NCBI GenBank assembly: GCA_002385745.1 | Contig: DGEC01000104.1 | Span: 1,702 to 28,695 of the forward strand | Direction of reading: 5' to 3' | Length of the DNA: 26,994 bases | DNA from: Firmicutes bacterium UBA3936 | GTDB lineage: Bacteria > Bacillota > Dethiobacteria > Dethiobacterales > Dethiobacteraceae | In this document: positions 7,607 to 15,401 of the stretch, piece after piece | Layout: each line of letters starts with the position of its first letter | Position numbering within the stretch: the stretch's first letter is position 1 | Notes under the pieces: model-generated | What the model was told of the DNA's origin: nothing | The model's input: the letters and a program-made list of their open reading frames with translations, nothing else | Databases searched by the model: none | Translations under genes and position numbers: made by a program

Positions 7607-9091
7607 GTGGGAACAGACAAGTCTTTTCTGCCTGTTTGGATTGTATTATTTCCGCTCTTTATGACATTTGCCATCCTGGCGGCACGGCGGCATTCGGAAA
7701 AACTGCGCAACATCCTGGCTGTTGCCACAACGGCGATTACTTTTCTCTCCACGGCGGCCTTATATCCGCAGATAGCTGCAGGCAGGACGGTTTCCTACGA
7801 ACTGTTTTCTTTGCTTCCCAATCTTTCACTTTCCTTTCGAGTTGATATTTTAGGGTTTTGCCTGTTGCTTTTGTCCTCCTTTGTCTGGCTTTTGGTAACG
7901 GTTTATTCGCTGGATTACATGCGCGGCGACCATGCCGGCAACCGGTACTATCCTGTTCTGATTGCCAACCTGGCAGGTTGTCTCGGGGTATTTGCCGCCG
8001 GCGACTTCTTTACTCTTTTTCTTTTTTTTGAACTGATGTCTATTATTTCATATGTACTTGTTATTCATGAGGAAACACCGGAAGCACTGCAGGCGGGGTT
8101 TAAATACCTGATTATGACCATCATCGGCGGACTCGCGCTTTTCTTTGGTATACTGATAACCTTTGAGCTGGGCGGTTCGGTTAATTTTGGCAAGGGCCTG
8201 CTGATAACGGAAAACTCTTCCCTGGCCCTCGCAGCCTTTATCGCCTATCTGGTTGGCTTTGGCATGAAGGCGGGTATGTTCCCGCTGCACGTCTGGCTGC
8301 CCGATGCTCATCCGGTAGCGCCTTCCCCTGCCAGTGCGCTGCTCTCGGGTATAATGCTTAAAACGGGTGCTTACGGGCTTTTACGAGTTATCTTTAATGT
8401 CTACGGCATCCAGTTTCTGCAAAATACAGGCTGGACGGCAATCCTTGCCGTTCTTGCGGTAATTACCATTCTGCTTGGCTCCGCCGTTGCCCTGACTCAG
8501 GAAGATCTTAAACGCCGCCTGGCATATTCCAGCATCGGCCAGATGGGCTACATTCTTCTGGGTATGACCATATTTAACACTCGGGCTTTAACGGGCGATG
8601 TTTTCCATATTTTCAGCCATGCTTTTATGAAAAGCACTCTCTTTCTGGCCGCAGGAGCCATAATTCTCAAAACCGGCAAGCGCAAAGTTGAAGAACTTGC
8701 CGGAATCGGCCGGCAAATGCCTTTTACCATGGCTGCCTTTACCCTTGCGGCCATTGCCATGATCGGCATACCCCCCTTTAATGGCTTCCTAAGCAAACTG
8801 GCCATTTCCATTGGTGCCCTGGATGCCGGACGGCCTTACTACGTCATTGTTTTGCTCTTGAGCAGCCTGCTGAATGCCCTGTATTACTTGCCTATTGTTA
8901 TTGCCGCCTTTTTCGGCCTGAAAGAAGAGCAGGAGGGTGATCCGGCAAAAGTCGCCGATGCACCTTTTAAAATGCTTGTTCCCATAGTTTTCTTGGCCGT
9001 TACAACTCTTGTTTTCGGCTTTTTGCCGTCCAACCTGCCCATTGATCTTTCCCGGGTTGCCGCCGAATTTTTACTTGCAGGAGGCAATTAG
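7607..9091 (+). CDS. Proton-conducting membrane subunit, NuoM/NuoN/MrpD-like (complex I antiporter family)
   Basis: A 494-residue polytopic membrane protein of the complex I/Mrp antiporter-subunit family, about 14 hydrophobic segments. The residues expected for ion translocation are kept: Glu142 in FLFFELMSIISYV, Lys221 in VGFGMKAGMFPLHVWLPDAH, Lys252 in SGIMLKTGAYG, and His338/Lys342 in FSHAFMKSTLFL. The GTG start is chosen because AAAGGAG (7590-7596) stands 10 nt before it and the nearby ATG at 7597 is out of frame. The next gene, a paralog, begins 3 nt after the stop. No catalytic (flavin, Fe-S, quinone-site or hydrogenase) subunit is encoded next to it. It could be an Mrp-like Na+/H+ antiporter piece, or a module of a larger complex whose other parts lie elsewhere. 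Family certain; cargo ion and partner unknown. Confidence 0.9.
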   Translation: MGTDKSFLPVWIVLFPLFMTFAILAARRHSEKLRNILAVATTAITFLSTAALYPQIAAGRTVSYELFSLLPNLSLSFRVDILGFCLLLLSSFVWLLVTVYSLDYMRGDHAGNRYYPVLIANLAGCLGVFAAGDFFTLFLFFELMSIISYVLVIHEETPEALQAGFKYLIMTIIGGLALFFGILITFELGGSVNFGKGLLITENSSLALAAFIAYLVGFGMKAGMFPLHVWLPDAHPVAPSPASALLSGIMLKTGAYGLLRVIFNVYGIQFLQNTGWTAILAVLAVITILLGSAVALTQEDLKRRLAYSSIGQMGYILLGMTIFNTRALTGDVFHIFSHAFMKSTLFLAAGAIILKTGKRKVEELAGIGRQMPFTMAAFTLAAIAMIGIPPFNGFLSKLAISIGALDAGRPYYVIVLLLSSLLNALYYLPIVIAAFFGLKEEQEGDPAKVADAPFKMLVPIVFLAVTTLVFGFLPSNLPIDLSRVAAEFLLAGGN

Positions 9092-9094
9092 CAG

Positions 9095-11392
9095 ATGTTT
9101 TTTGCGGCTGCTTTTGAAAAAGCTGCGGCAGTTGCCTCCCTTCTTCTGCCGGCTGCAGTGGCAGTACCGTTTGCCGGAGCGTTGCTTACATTGTTTGCCG
9201 GCCGTTATTCGGAAAAACTGCGCAACTTTTGTGCCGTTTCTACCGCCCTGCTGGCGGTTGCTGCAGTTGCGGCCATGCATCCCCTTGTAACAAGCGGACC
9301 TGTCCGGTATGTGCTGGCCGAAGTTATGCAAACGGGGCTGGTTTTTCACGCAGATTATTTTTCCTTTGTTTTTGCCCTGCTGATGGCTGTTATCTGGCTT
9401 CTGGCCACCGTGCATGCCACAGCTTACATGGCCGGTGAACATGCCCGGACGCGTTTTTTTGTCTTTCTGCTGTTAAGTCTCGGCAGCTGCCTGGGCGTGG
9501 TCCTGGCAGGTGATTTAATCAGCCTGTTTTTGTTTTTTGAAATGCTTACCCTGTTCTCCTATGTTCTGGTTATTCATGAACAAACCACAGAGGCCATGAA
9601 TGCCGGGGCTGTTATGCTGTATCTCAGTATTGCCGGCGGGCTTTCTATGCTCTTTGGGATTTTTCTTCTTTTAACCGGCTGCGGCACAGTGGACCTTGCC
9701 GTCCTGCCCGGCAGGATTGCCGGGTGCGCGCTTAATCCTTATCCGGTGCTGGCCCTCCTTGTTGGGGGTTTTGGGGTAAAGGCCGGGATGATACCCCTGC
9801 ATATCTGGCTGCCGAAAGCCCATCCGGTGGCTCCGTCACCGGCCAGCGCCCTGCTTTCGGGATTGATGATTAAAATAGGTGCCTACGGTATTTTTCGCGT
9901 AATGGGCATGCTTTTCTTGCCTCTTGCAGGGCCTGCGGCCGGGATGGGCCGGATAATTATCTGGATTGGTATTGTCACCATGTTTGGCGGAGCTCTGATG
10001 GCTTTGCTTTCCACAGGGGCAAAAAAGATCCTGGCTTACAGCTCCGTTTCACAGATGGGCTATATCCTGATGGGGATAGGGGCAGCCGCCTATCTTGGGC
10101 CCGGGGGTGTCATGGGATTTGCCGGCGCCCTTTATCATATTATCAACCATGCTTTTTTTAAGACCGGGCTGTTTTTAATCGTGGGCTCAATTTACATGAT
10201 TACCCGCGAACTGGATATCGAAAAAACCGGCGGCCTGGCCGGGAAACTGCCTTTGGTGGCTGCATGCTTTCTAATTGCTTTTGCCGGTATTGGCGGCATT
10301 CCCGGCTTTAACGGCTACGTGAGCAAAACCATTTTACACCATGCCATTGTGGAAACGGCAGAGCACAGCCGGTTGCCGTCCTTTGTGCTGGCGGAAAAGA
10401 TCTTTGTTCTGACCGGTGCTCTGACACTGTGCTATTTTGCAAAGCTTTTTTCCGGCCTTTTTCTGGGAGAGCTGCCCCGGCCTCTTGCCGCTAAAAACTA
10501 CCGGCTGCCAAAAAGAGTTTATGCCGTCTTGTTTGTTTTTGCCGCCGCTATTTTGGCCATTGGGCTCTTCCCTTCCTTTTTGCTTGAGAAGGCGGTAATT
10601 CCCGGGCTTGCAGGCTTTTCACTCGACGCCGGGCACTTGCACGGGTTAAATGTCTGGAACTTTGGCGATCTCAGGGAAAGCCTGATTATACTCTCACTGG
10701 CGGCTGTCATCTATCCTGCTTTGCTACGCTTGCGCTTTTTTGCCTTCAGGCCGCCGTACCGGTTGAGTTTGGAATACCTGCTTTACCGCCCGGTAATGAT
10801 GCTTTTAAATGCCTTTTTCCGGTTCTGCACACTGCTGGATGGATTGTTAAACCGCCTTTACCTGCAGTCAGGCAGGCTTTCAACTGCTGTCTGCAACCTG
10901 GCGGCCCTGTTTGATGCTTCTCTCAACGAGGCCTATGAAAGAACGGGGGGAGCGGCCAGAAAACTGACCGAAGGGACTTTTTATTTTGATGAATCTCTAA
11001 ACAAGGCGTCTGAGAAGGCTTCCGCCGCTGCCCGGGACCTTGACGGACTTTCGGGTGACTTTGACGAATCCCTGAACAGGGTGTCTGAGAAGGTTTCTTC
11101 AACTGCCCGCGGTCTTGTCCGCCATCTCGTGTGGCTTGACAGAACCATTGACAAGGCGTACAGGCAAAGCGGCCGGACCGCCGGCAGGGTGATACAAAAA
11201 ACGGCTGCTTTTGATAATTCCCTGAATGAAGTTTACACGGCATCAGGGGGTAAAAGCCAAAGCCTTTTCAGACGGTTCCTTTTCCGGCTGTCGTGTGAAA
11301 ACATCAAGAAAATAACCTTTGATGCCTTTTTAATTACCCTTGTGCTGGTCCTCTTTTTATTGACAGTAATTTTTTATCTTGTCAGGAATTAG
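9095..11392 (+). CDS. NuoL/MrpA-like proton-conducting membrane subunit with repeat-bearing C-terminal extension
   Basis: A 765-residue paralog of the preceding gene; both begin with a similar R-x-SEKLRN segment. The N-terminal 540 residues are the polytopic antiporter core. It keeps Glu149 (FLFFEMLTLFSYV), Lys229 (GGFGVKAGMIPLHIWLP), Lys260 (GLMIKIGAYG) and His352/Lys356 (NHAFFKTGLFL). After a last hydrophobic stretch (about 523-545) comes a soluble or membrane-surface region. This contains six tandem 25-residue repeats at residues 581-730, predicted alpha-helical, and then a C-terminal membrane helix (about 741-762). NuoL also has a C-terminal extension, a long lateral helix ending in a membrane helix; the repeat tail here may play a comparable role, but that is inference. 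AGGAGG at 9079-9084 supports the ATG. It is in an operon with the gene 3 nt upstream. Confidence 0.9.
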   Translation: MFFAAAFEKAAAVASLLLPAAVAVPFAGALLTLFAGRYSEKLRNFCAVSTALLAVAAVAAMHPLVTSGPVRYVLAEVMQTGLVFHADYFSFVFALLMAVIWLLATVHATAYMAGEHARTRFFVFLLLSLGSCLGVVLAGDLISLFLFFEMLTLFSYVLVIHEQTTEAMNAGAVMLYLSIAGGLSMLFGIFLLLTGCGTVDLAVLPGRIAGCALNPYPVLALLVGGFGVKAGMIPLHIWLPKAHPVAPSPASALLSGLMIKIGAYGIFRVMGMLFLPLAGPAAGMGRIIIWIGIVTMFGGALMALLSTGAKKILAYSSVSQMGYILMGIGAAAYLGPGGVMGFAGALYHIINHAFFKTGLFLIVGSIYMITRELDIEKTGGLAGKLPLVAACFLIAFAGIGGIPGFNGYVSKTILHHAIVETAEHSRLPSFVLAEKIFVLTGALTLCYFAKLFSGLFLGELPRPLAAKNYRLPKRVYAVLFVFAAAILAIGLFPSFLLEKAVIPGLAGFSLDAGHLHGLNVWNFGDLRESLIILSLAAVIYPALLRLRFFAFRPPYRLSLEYLLYRPVMMLLNAFFRFCTLLDGLLNRLYLQSGRLSTAVCNLAALFDASLNEAYERTGGAARKLTEGTFYFDESLNKASEKASAAARDLDGLSGDFDESLNRVSEKVSSTARGLVRHLVWLDRTIDKAYRQSGRTAGRVIQKTAAFDNSLNEVYTASGGKSQSLFRRFLFRLSCENIKKITFDAFLITLVLVLFLLTVIFYLVRN
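10835..11284 (+). repeat. Six exact-period 75-bp (25-residue) tandem coding repeats
   Basis: Within the NuoL/MrpA-like gene, units start at 10835, 10910, 10985, 11060, 11135 and 11210, each exactly 75 bp with no indel. The unit heads read LDGLLNRLY, FDASLNEAY, FDESLNKAS, FDESLNRVS, LDRTIDKAY and FDNSLNEVY. The common pattern is [FL]-D-x-[STL]-[LI]-[ND]-[EKR]-[AVL]-[YS], followed by a small/basic helix. Units 3 and 4 are the most alike: 32 of their first 38 bases agree and all six differences are transitions. Unit 1 is the most diverged. No proline occurs in the array, consistent with one long helix. Confidence 0.9.
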
Positions 11393-11486
11393 CGGGATCC
11401 ATCTTCTTCCTGCTTGCGGCATGATTAATTCCGTGATAAACTTATGGCAGGTTTTAAATATTTGCCCGATAACGGAAGGAAAAACC

Positions 11487-12002
11487 TTGAAAACGCCCAA
11501 ATATCTTGCCCATCTTGCGCTTTTAACAACCTTTGCTCTGGTGATTCATACCATAGAAAGTTTTATCCCGGTTCCCATTCCTGTTCCCGGGGTAAAGCTG
11601 GGACTGGCCAACGTTATCACTTTGCTGGCTTTTGTTCTTTACGGGCTGAAAGCAGCCCTTGTTATTGCCGTGGTTCGCACGACTCTGGGCAGTATATTCG
11701 CCGGTAATTTTTTAGCTACCGGTTTTTATTTGAGCTTTGGCGGAGCTTTGGTTTCTGCTTTGGCAATGGCTTTTGGCATTTATCTATGGCGCAGGGACAA
11801 GATATCCCTGGTTGCCGTAAGTATAATGGGTGCAGTGGCGCATAACACAACCCAGGCAACCCTGGCAGCGTTGATCCTGGCCAATTTCTACCTGATTCCC
11901 CTTTACCTGCCGGTACTGCTGGTGGCGGCACTGCCCACAGGCTTTTTGACCGGACTTGCCGTCACATACAGCCATAAGGCTCTAACCAGGGTTATAAAGT
12001 AA
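11487..12002 (+). CDS. Gx transporter family / heptaprenyl diphosphate synthase component I-like membrane protein
   Basis: A 171-residue hydrophobic protein with about five membrane helices. It matches the family annotated as heptaprenyl diphosphate synthase component I (Hpre_diP_synt_I), also called Gx transporter. The signature text is PGVKLGLANVITLLAF near residues 34-49, followed by RTTLGSIFAG and SFGGALVSALAMA. Despite the name, many members are thought to be small ECF-like or precursor transporters rather than prenyl synthase subunits, so the function is uncertain. I chose the TTG start at 11487 because GGAAGGA (11474-11480) stands 6 nt before it and the protein then opens MKTPKYLAHLALLTTFAL, as in relatives. 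A longer frame from 11379 would overlap the preceding gene and has no ribosome binding site. Nothing notable is seen in the 94 nt before it or the 91 nt after it. Confidence 0.8.
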   Translation: MKTPKYLAHLALLTTFALVIHTIESFIPVPIPVPGVKLGLANVITLLAFVLYGLKAALVIAVVRTTLGSIFAGNFLATGFYLSFGGALVSALAMAFGIYLWRRDKISLVAVSIMGAVAHNTTQATLAALILANFYLIPLYLPVLLVAALPTGFLTGLAVTYSHKALTRVIK

Positions 12003-12093
12003 TTTGCGCAATTATTGCAAGCGCAGGAAAATTACCGGGCACGGGCAGGGCCAGGCAGCCGGTACCCGGGATGCGGAAGGATAATCATTGGAA

Positions 12094-12684
12094 ATGAAGA
12101 ATATAGTTCTGGCATCTGCTTCGCCGCGCCGGGCTGAACTTCTGCACCGTATCGGTCTGGATTTTCGCGTGCTCACAAGCAGTGTGGACGAACGGGAAAT
12201 AAGAGAAAAGGATCCTGCCCGCCGGGCTGAATGCCTGGCGCTGGCAAAAGCAAAAAATGTCGCCTCCGCCCTGCAAGGCACCCCGGCAGTGATTATTGGC
12301 GCAGACACCATTGTCTGCGTGGACGGTGAAATTCTGGGGAAGCCTGCGGACAGCCGGGAAGCGGCCCGAATGCTGCGTTTGCTCTCGGGACGCAGTCACC
12401 AGGTGATGACAGGCGTGGCTGTTGTCAGACAGCCGGACGGGTCGGTTCTGAGCTGTGTGGAAACAACCACGGTATACATGCGCCATCTTTCTGACCGGGA
12501 AATAGACTGGTATGTTAAAAGCGGTGAAGCCTTTGATAAAGCAGGCGGATACGGCATTCAGGGAAGGGCCGCCGTTTTTATAGAAAGGGTGGAGGGCTGT
12601 TACTTTAATGTGGTTGGCTTGCCTTTAGCCGCTCTGTGGCAACTTTTAAAAAAACTGGGCGGACTTTTGCCGGAGGAGGCTTAA
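12094..12684 (+). CDS. maf: Maf-family nucleoside triphosphate pyrophosphatase
   Basis: Maf proteins hydrolyse non-canonical or house-cleaning nucleotides (dTTP/UTP or modified bases) to the monophosphate, and are linked to septum and cell-division control in Firmicutes. This 196-residue protein has the N-terminal motif LASASPRR (residues 6-13) and GADTIV with the catalytic Asp71. The later blocks GRSHQVMTGVAV and YGIQGRAAVFIERVEG-CYFNVVGLPL are also present. The start is ATG 12094. A TTG at 12088 lies nearer the optimum distance from GGAAGGA (12075-12081) and would add two residues, so the true start is between these two. It precedes radC by 3 nt, as in B. subtilis and other Firmicutes. Confidence 0.95.
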   Translation: MKNIVLASASPRRAELLHRIGLDFRVLTSSVDEREIREKDPARRAECLALAKAKNVASALQGTPAVIIGADTIVCVDGEILGKPADSREAARMLRLLSGRSHQVMTGVAVVRQPDGSVLSCVETTTVYMRHLSDREIDWYVKSGEAFDKAGGYGIQGRAAVFIERVEGCYFNVVGLPLAALWQLLKKLGGLLPEEA

Positions 12685-12687
12685 GCG

Positions 12688-13383
12688 GTGGGAGAAAAAC
12701 GCCTGACCATTAAAGAGTTGCCTCTTAGTGAACGCCCGCGGGAAAGAATGATCAAAGAAGGCGCAGCCGCACTGTCCGATGCGGATCTTTTGGGTGTCCT
12801 GCTGCGCACAGGCACGGCAGAGGAGACGGCTGTCCAACTGGGTGAACGCATCCTGCTTGCAGCCGGCAGTCTGGCTGAATTGCCGCGTTTCGGCCTCGAT
12901 GAATTTCTGGCAATCAAGGGCATGGGGCCTGCCAAGGCGGTGACACTGCTGGCAGCCATTGAACTGGCCAACCGTCTGAGCAGCCGCAGTCGCTATGAAT
13001 CATTGACCATATCATCACCCGCCGATGCGGCAGGCCTGGTGATTGAGGAAATGCGCCACTACCTGCGGGAGCATTTCCGGGTTCTGCTTTTGGATACCAA
13101 AAACAAGGTTCTGGGCATGGAGGAAATATCAATCGGCAGTTTAAATACTTCCCTTGTCCATCCCCGGGAAGTATTCCGGCCGGCTATCCGCAAAGCCTGT
13201 GCCAGTGTGATCCTGATTCATAATCATCCAAGCGGCGATCCGACCCCAAGCAGTGAAGACATTGCTGTAACACGCCGTTTGTATGAAGCGGGGCGCCTGC
13301 TGGGGATTGAGGTACTGGACCATGTTGTCATCGGCGACGGCAGGTTTGTCAGTTTTCGCGAAAAAGGTCTGTTAAAGCAGTAA
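12688..13383 (+). CDS. radC: RadC/YsxA family JAB-domain protein
   Basis: RadC-family proteins have an N-terminal helix-hairpin-helix region and a C-terminal JAMM/Mov34 metalloprotease-like fold. Their cellular role is unresolved, and the original DNA-repair link was withdrawn. This 231-residue copy has the UPF0758 N-terminus (about 1-95), FLAIKGMGPAKAVTLLAA as the hairpin motif (about 73-90), and the metal-site motif HNHPSGDPTPSSED starting at His178, with His178, His180 and Asp191 as likely ligands. The GTG start is supported by GGAGGAGG at 12672-12679. The maf-radC-mreB order is the usual Firmicute one. Confidence 0.95.
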   Translation: MGEKRLTIKELPLSERPRERMIKEGAAALSDADLLGVLLRTGTAEETAVQLGERILLAAGSLAELPRFGLDEFLAIKGMGPAKAVTLLAAIELANRLSSRSRYESLTISSPADAAGLVIEEMRHYLREHFRVLLLDTKNKVLGMEEISIGSLNTSLVHPREVFRPAIRKACASVILIHNHPSGDPTPSSEDIAVTRRLYEAGRLLGIEVLDHVVIGDGRFVSFREKGLLKQ

Positions 13384-13388
13384 AGATA

Positions 13389-13418
13389 TTGTTTATGACC
13401 GGAAAACTGATATATAAT
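13389..13418 (+). promoter_or_regulatory. Promoter of the mreBCD-mrdA operon
   Basis: A perfect -10 TATAAT (13413-13418) lies 18 nt downstream of TTGTTT (13389-13394), which has only the TTG half of a -35. An overlapping TGA-TATATA could serve as an extended -10. Predicted start of transcription is near 13425, leaving a leader of about 30 nt with AAGGAAGGGAG before the mreB ATG at 13456. Confidence 0.6.
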
Positions 13419-13455
13419 GTTTAATAGTGAACAAGAAGGAAGGGAGAAGCATTTA

Positions 13456-14493
13456 ATGCGCTTTTTGACGAAATATTTTGCACGTAATATCGGTATTGAC
13501 TTGGGAACGGCCAATACCCTGGTGTTTGTCAAAGGAAGAGGTATTGTGCTGCGTGAACCATCTGTCGTTGCCATCAGACGTGATACGGGTGTCGTTCTGG
13601 AAGTAGGAGAAGAAGCAAAACGGATGATTGGGCGAACTCCCGGTAATATTGTGGCTATCCGGCCGATGAAAGACGGTGTGATTGCCGATTTTGACATTAC
13701 CTATACTATGCTGCGCCATTTTATTGCCAAGGCCTATAAAAGAACAAGCATCTTTAAAGCCCAGGTGGTGGTCTGTGTCCCTTCCGGCGTGACAGAAGTT
13801 GAAAAGCGGGCAGTGATAGACGCAACAAAACAAGCGGGAGCCAAAGAGGCCTTTATTATTGAGGAACCGATGGCTGCCGCTATTGGCGCCGGACTGCCTG
13901 TAGAAGAGCCTACGGGCAGTATGATTGTTGATATTGGCGGCGGGACTACGGAAGTGGCCATAATCTCCCTGGGCGGGATAGTAACCAGCCGTTCCATCCG
14001 GGTAGGAGGGGACGAAATGGATGAGGCCATCGTCCAGTACATTAAAAGAAATTATAATTTAATGATCGGAGAGCGGACTGCCGAGGAAGTGAAGATTAAT
14101 ATCGGTACTGCGCTGCGGGACAGTGAAAACCCCCGGAGTATGGAAGTTCGTGGCCGTGATCTGGTAAGCGGTCTGCCCAAAACCCTGTTGATCGAAGAGG
14201 AGGAAGTGGAAAGGGCTCTTTCCGACCAGATAGTCACCATTTTGGATGCAATAAAAATTACTTTGGAAAAGTCCCCGCCGGAACTGGCTGCCGACATTAT
14301 GGATAAAGGAATAGTAATGACAGGCGGCGGAGCCCTCCTGCGCGGTTTGGATAAGCTGGTGGCCAGGGAGACGGGAATGCCTGTTTATATAGCGGAAGAT
14401 CCCCTTGACTGTGTGGTGCTGGGAGCCGGGAAGGCTTTAAGTGAAATAGATCTGTTGCGCAGGGTAGCCATGTCACCGCGCAAAGTCATCTGA
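13456..14493 (+). CDS. mreB: Rod shape-determining protein MreB
   Basis: MreB is the bacterial actin that forms membrane-bound filaments and guides the lateral-wall synthesis machinery. The 345 residues contain the actin-fold nucleotide motifs: phosphate 1 GIDLGTANTLV near residues 13-23, phosphate 2 DIGGGTTEVAII in the middle, and the adenosine motif GGGALLRGL near the C-terminus. The N-terminal MRFLTKYF can act as a membrane-binding amphipathic stretch. A longer reading frame begins at ATG 13417, but that codon overlaps the -10 box. The ATG at 13456 follows AGGGAG (13441-13446) at good distance and gives the family-standard N-terminus, so I use it. It starts the mreBCD-mrdA operon. Confidence 0.97.
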   Translation: MRFLTKYFARNIGIDLGTANTLVFVKGRGIVLREPSVVAIRRDTGVVLEVGEEAKRMIGRTPGNIVAIRPMKDGVIADFDITYTMLRHFIAKAYKRTSIFKAQVVVCVPSGVTEVEKRAVIDATKQAGAKEAFIIEEPMAAAIGAGLPVEEPTGSMIVDIGGGTTEVAIISLGGIVTSRSIRVGGDEMDEAIVQYIKRNYNLMIGERTAEEVKINIGTALRDSENPRSMEVRGRDLVSGLPKTLLIEEEEVERALSDQIVTILDAIKITLEKSPPELAADIMDKGIVMTGGGALLRGLDKLVARETGMPVYIAEDPLDCVVLGAGKALSEIDLLRRVAMSPRKVI

Positions 14494-14519
14494 CACAGGG
14501 GACAGGTGAAGGTGAAAAG

Positions 14520-15401
14520 GTGCTTTTTCCAAAAAAACGCAACAATCAATACAAAAAAATAATCTCTTTTTTGCTTGTGCTGGCAATTCTTTTGGCCGCG
14601 GCCAAATTTACTGCCGGACGACAGGACATAACTTTGCCCGAAGAGATTTTACAGGTAATCGCAGCCCCTGTCCAAGGGGCTTTTCAGTATGTCACCCGTT
14701 CCGTGCAGGACTTTGTCAGTGGACTGAAAAGCTACCGGCAGCTTTTGCAGGAGAACAAGGAGTTGCGGAAACAGCTGGCGGAAAATGCCACACTCAAAGT
14801 CCGGCTGACTGAACTGCGCAAGGAAAACATGCGCCTGCGGAAAATGCTCGAATTGCAGGATGCCCTTTCCTATGAAATGATTGCCGCCGAGGTTATTGCC
14901 CGCGATCCTGACAGTTGGTTTAATATGGTAACAATAAACAAAGGAAAAAAAGACAGTGTGGAGCCGAACATGGCGGTAATAACAACCGAAGGTCTTATCG
15001 GTTATGTGTATTCCGTCTCATATACAACGGCAAACGTATTGCTGTTAACCGACAGCCGCCCCGGGGTCAGCGCCCTTGTACAGCGTTCCCGGGAGCCGGG
15101 TGTAGTGGGTGTGGTGGAATATGCCCCGGATAAGCCCGGTTATTTACAGATGAGAGGCTTGCCCCGGGATGCAAATATCCTGGCCGGAGATACAATTATT
15201 ACTTCCGGCTTGGGCGGTATTTTCCCCAAAGGACTGGTAATCGGGCATGTGCTGGAAACCGGTGTGGATGAGCTGGGTCTAACCCGTTACGCTTTTTTAC
15301 AGCCGGCAGCAAATTTTAACCGGCTGGAAGAGGTTTTTGTTATCAAGTCGAACAGTGTTTCTTCCGGATCTGAGGCAGTTTACCCGGGAGGGGAAGAGTA
15401 A
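14520..15401 (+). CDS. mreC: Rod shape-determining protein MreC
   Basis: MreC is a bitopic membrane protein that connects the elongasome to PBP2 and activates it. The 293 residues show an N-terminal membrane helix (about 13-29), a coiled coil rich in E/K/L heptads (about 70-115), and the two-barrel periplasmic-type domain with conserved segments such as WFNMVTINKG, GLIGYV, LLLTDSRPGVSALV and GDTIITSGLGGIFPKGL. The GTG start follows AAGGTG (14509-14514). The stop overlaps the mreD start by one base (TAATG). Confidence 0.95.
   Translation: MLFPKKRNNQYKKIISFLLVLAILLAAAKFTAGRQDITLPEEILQVIAAPVQGAFQYVTRSVQDFVSGLKSYRQLLQENKELRKQLAENATLKVRLTELRKENMRLRKMLELQDALSYEMIAAEVIARDPDSWFNMVTINKGKKDSVEPNMAVITTEGLIGYVYSVSYTTANVLLLTDSRPGVSALVQRSREPGVVGVVEYAPDKPGYLQMRGLPRDANILAGDTIITSGLGGIFPKGLVIGHVLETGVDELGLTRYAFLQPAANFNRLEEVFVIKSNSVSSGSEAVYPGGEE

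Noticed and set aside
7492..7845. A + strand frame of 117 codons starting in the leader
   Set aside because: It overlaps the first 239 bases of the antiporter-like gene in another frame, lacks a ribosome binding site, and its product reads like a frame shadow.
11393..11486. Possible promoter before the Gx-transporter-like gene (TTGCGG with TAAACT)
   Set aside because: Both boxes match poorly and nothing terminates transcription from the antiporter pair, so read-through is the simpler explanation.
12003..12093. GC-rich inverted segments (GCGC...GCGC, CCGGG...CCCGG) between the Gx-type gene and maf
   Set aside because: Pairs are short, loops long, and no T-run follows; not supported as a terminator or regulatory element.
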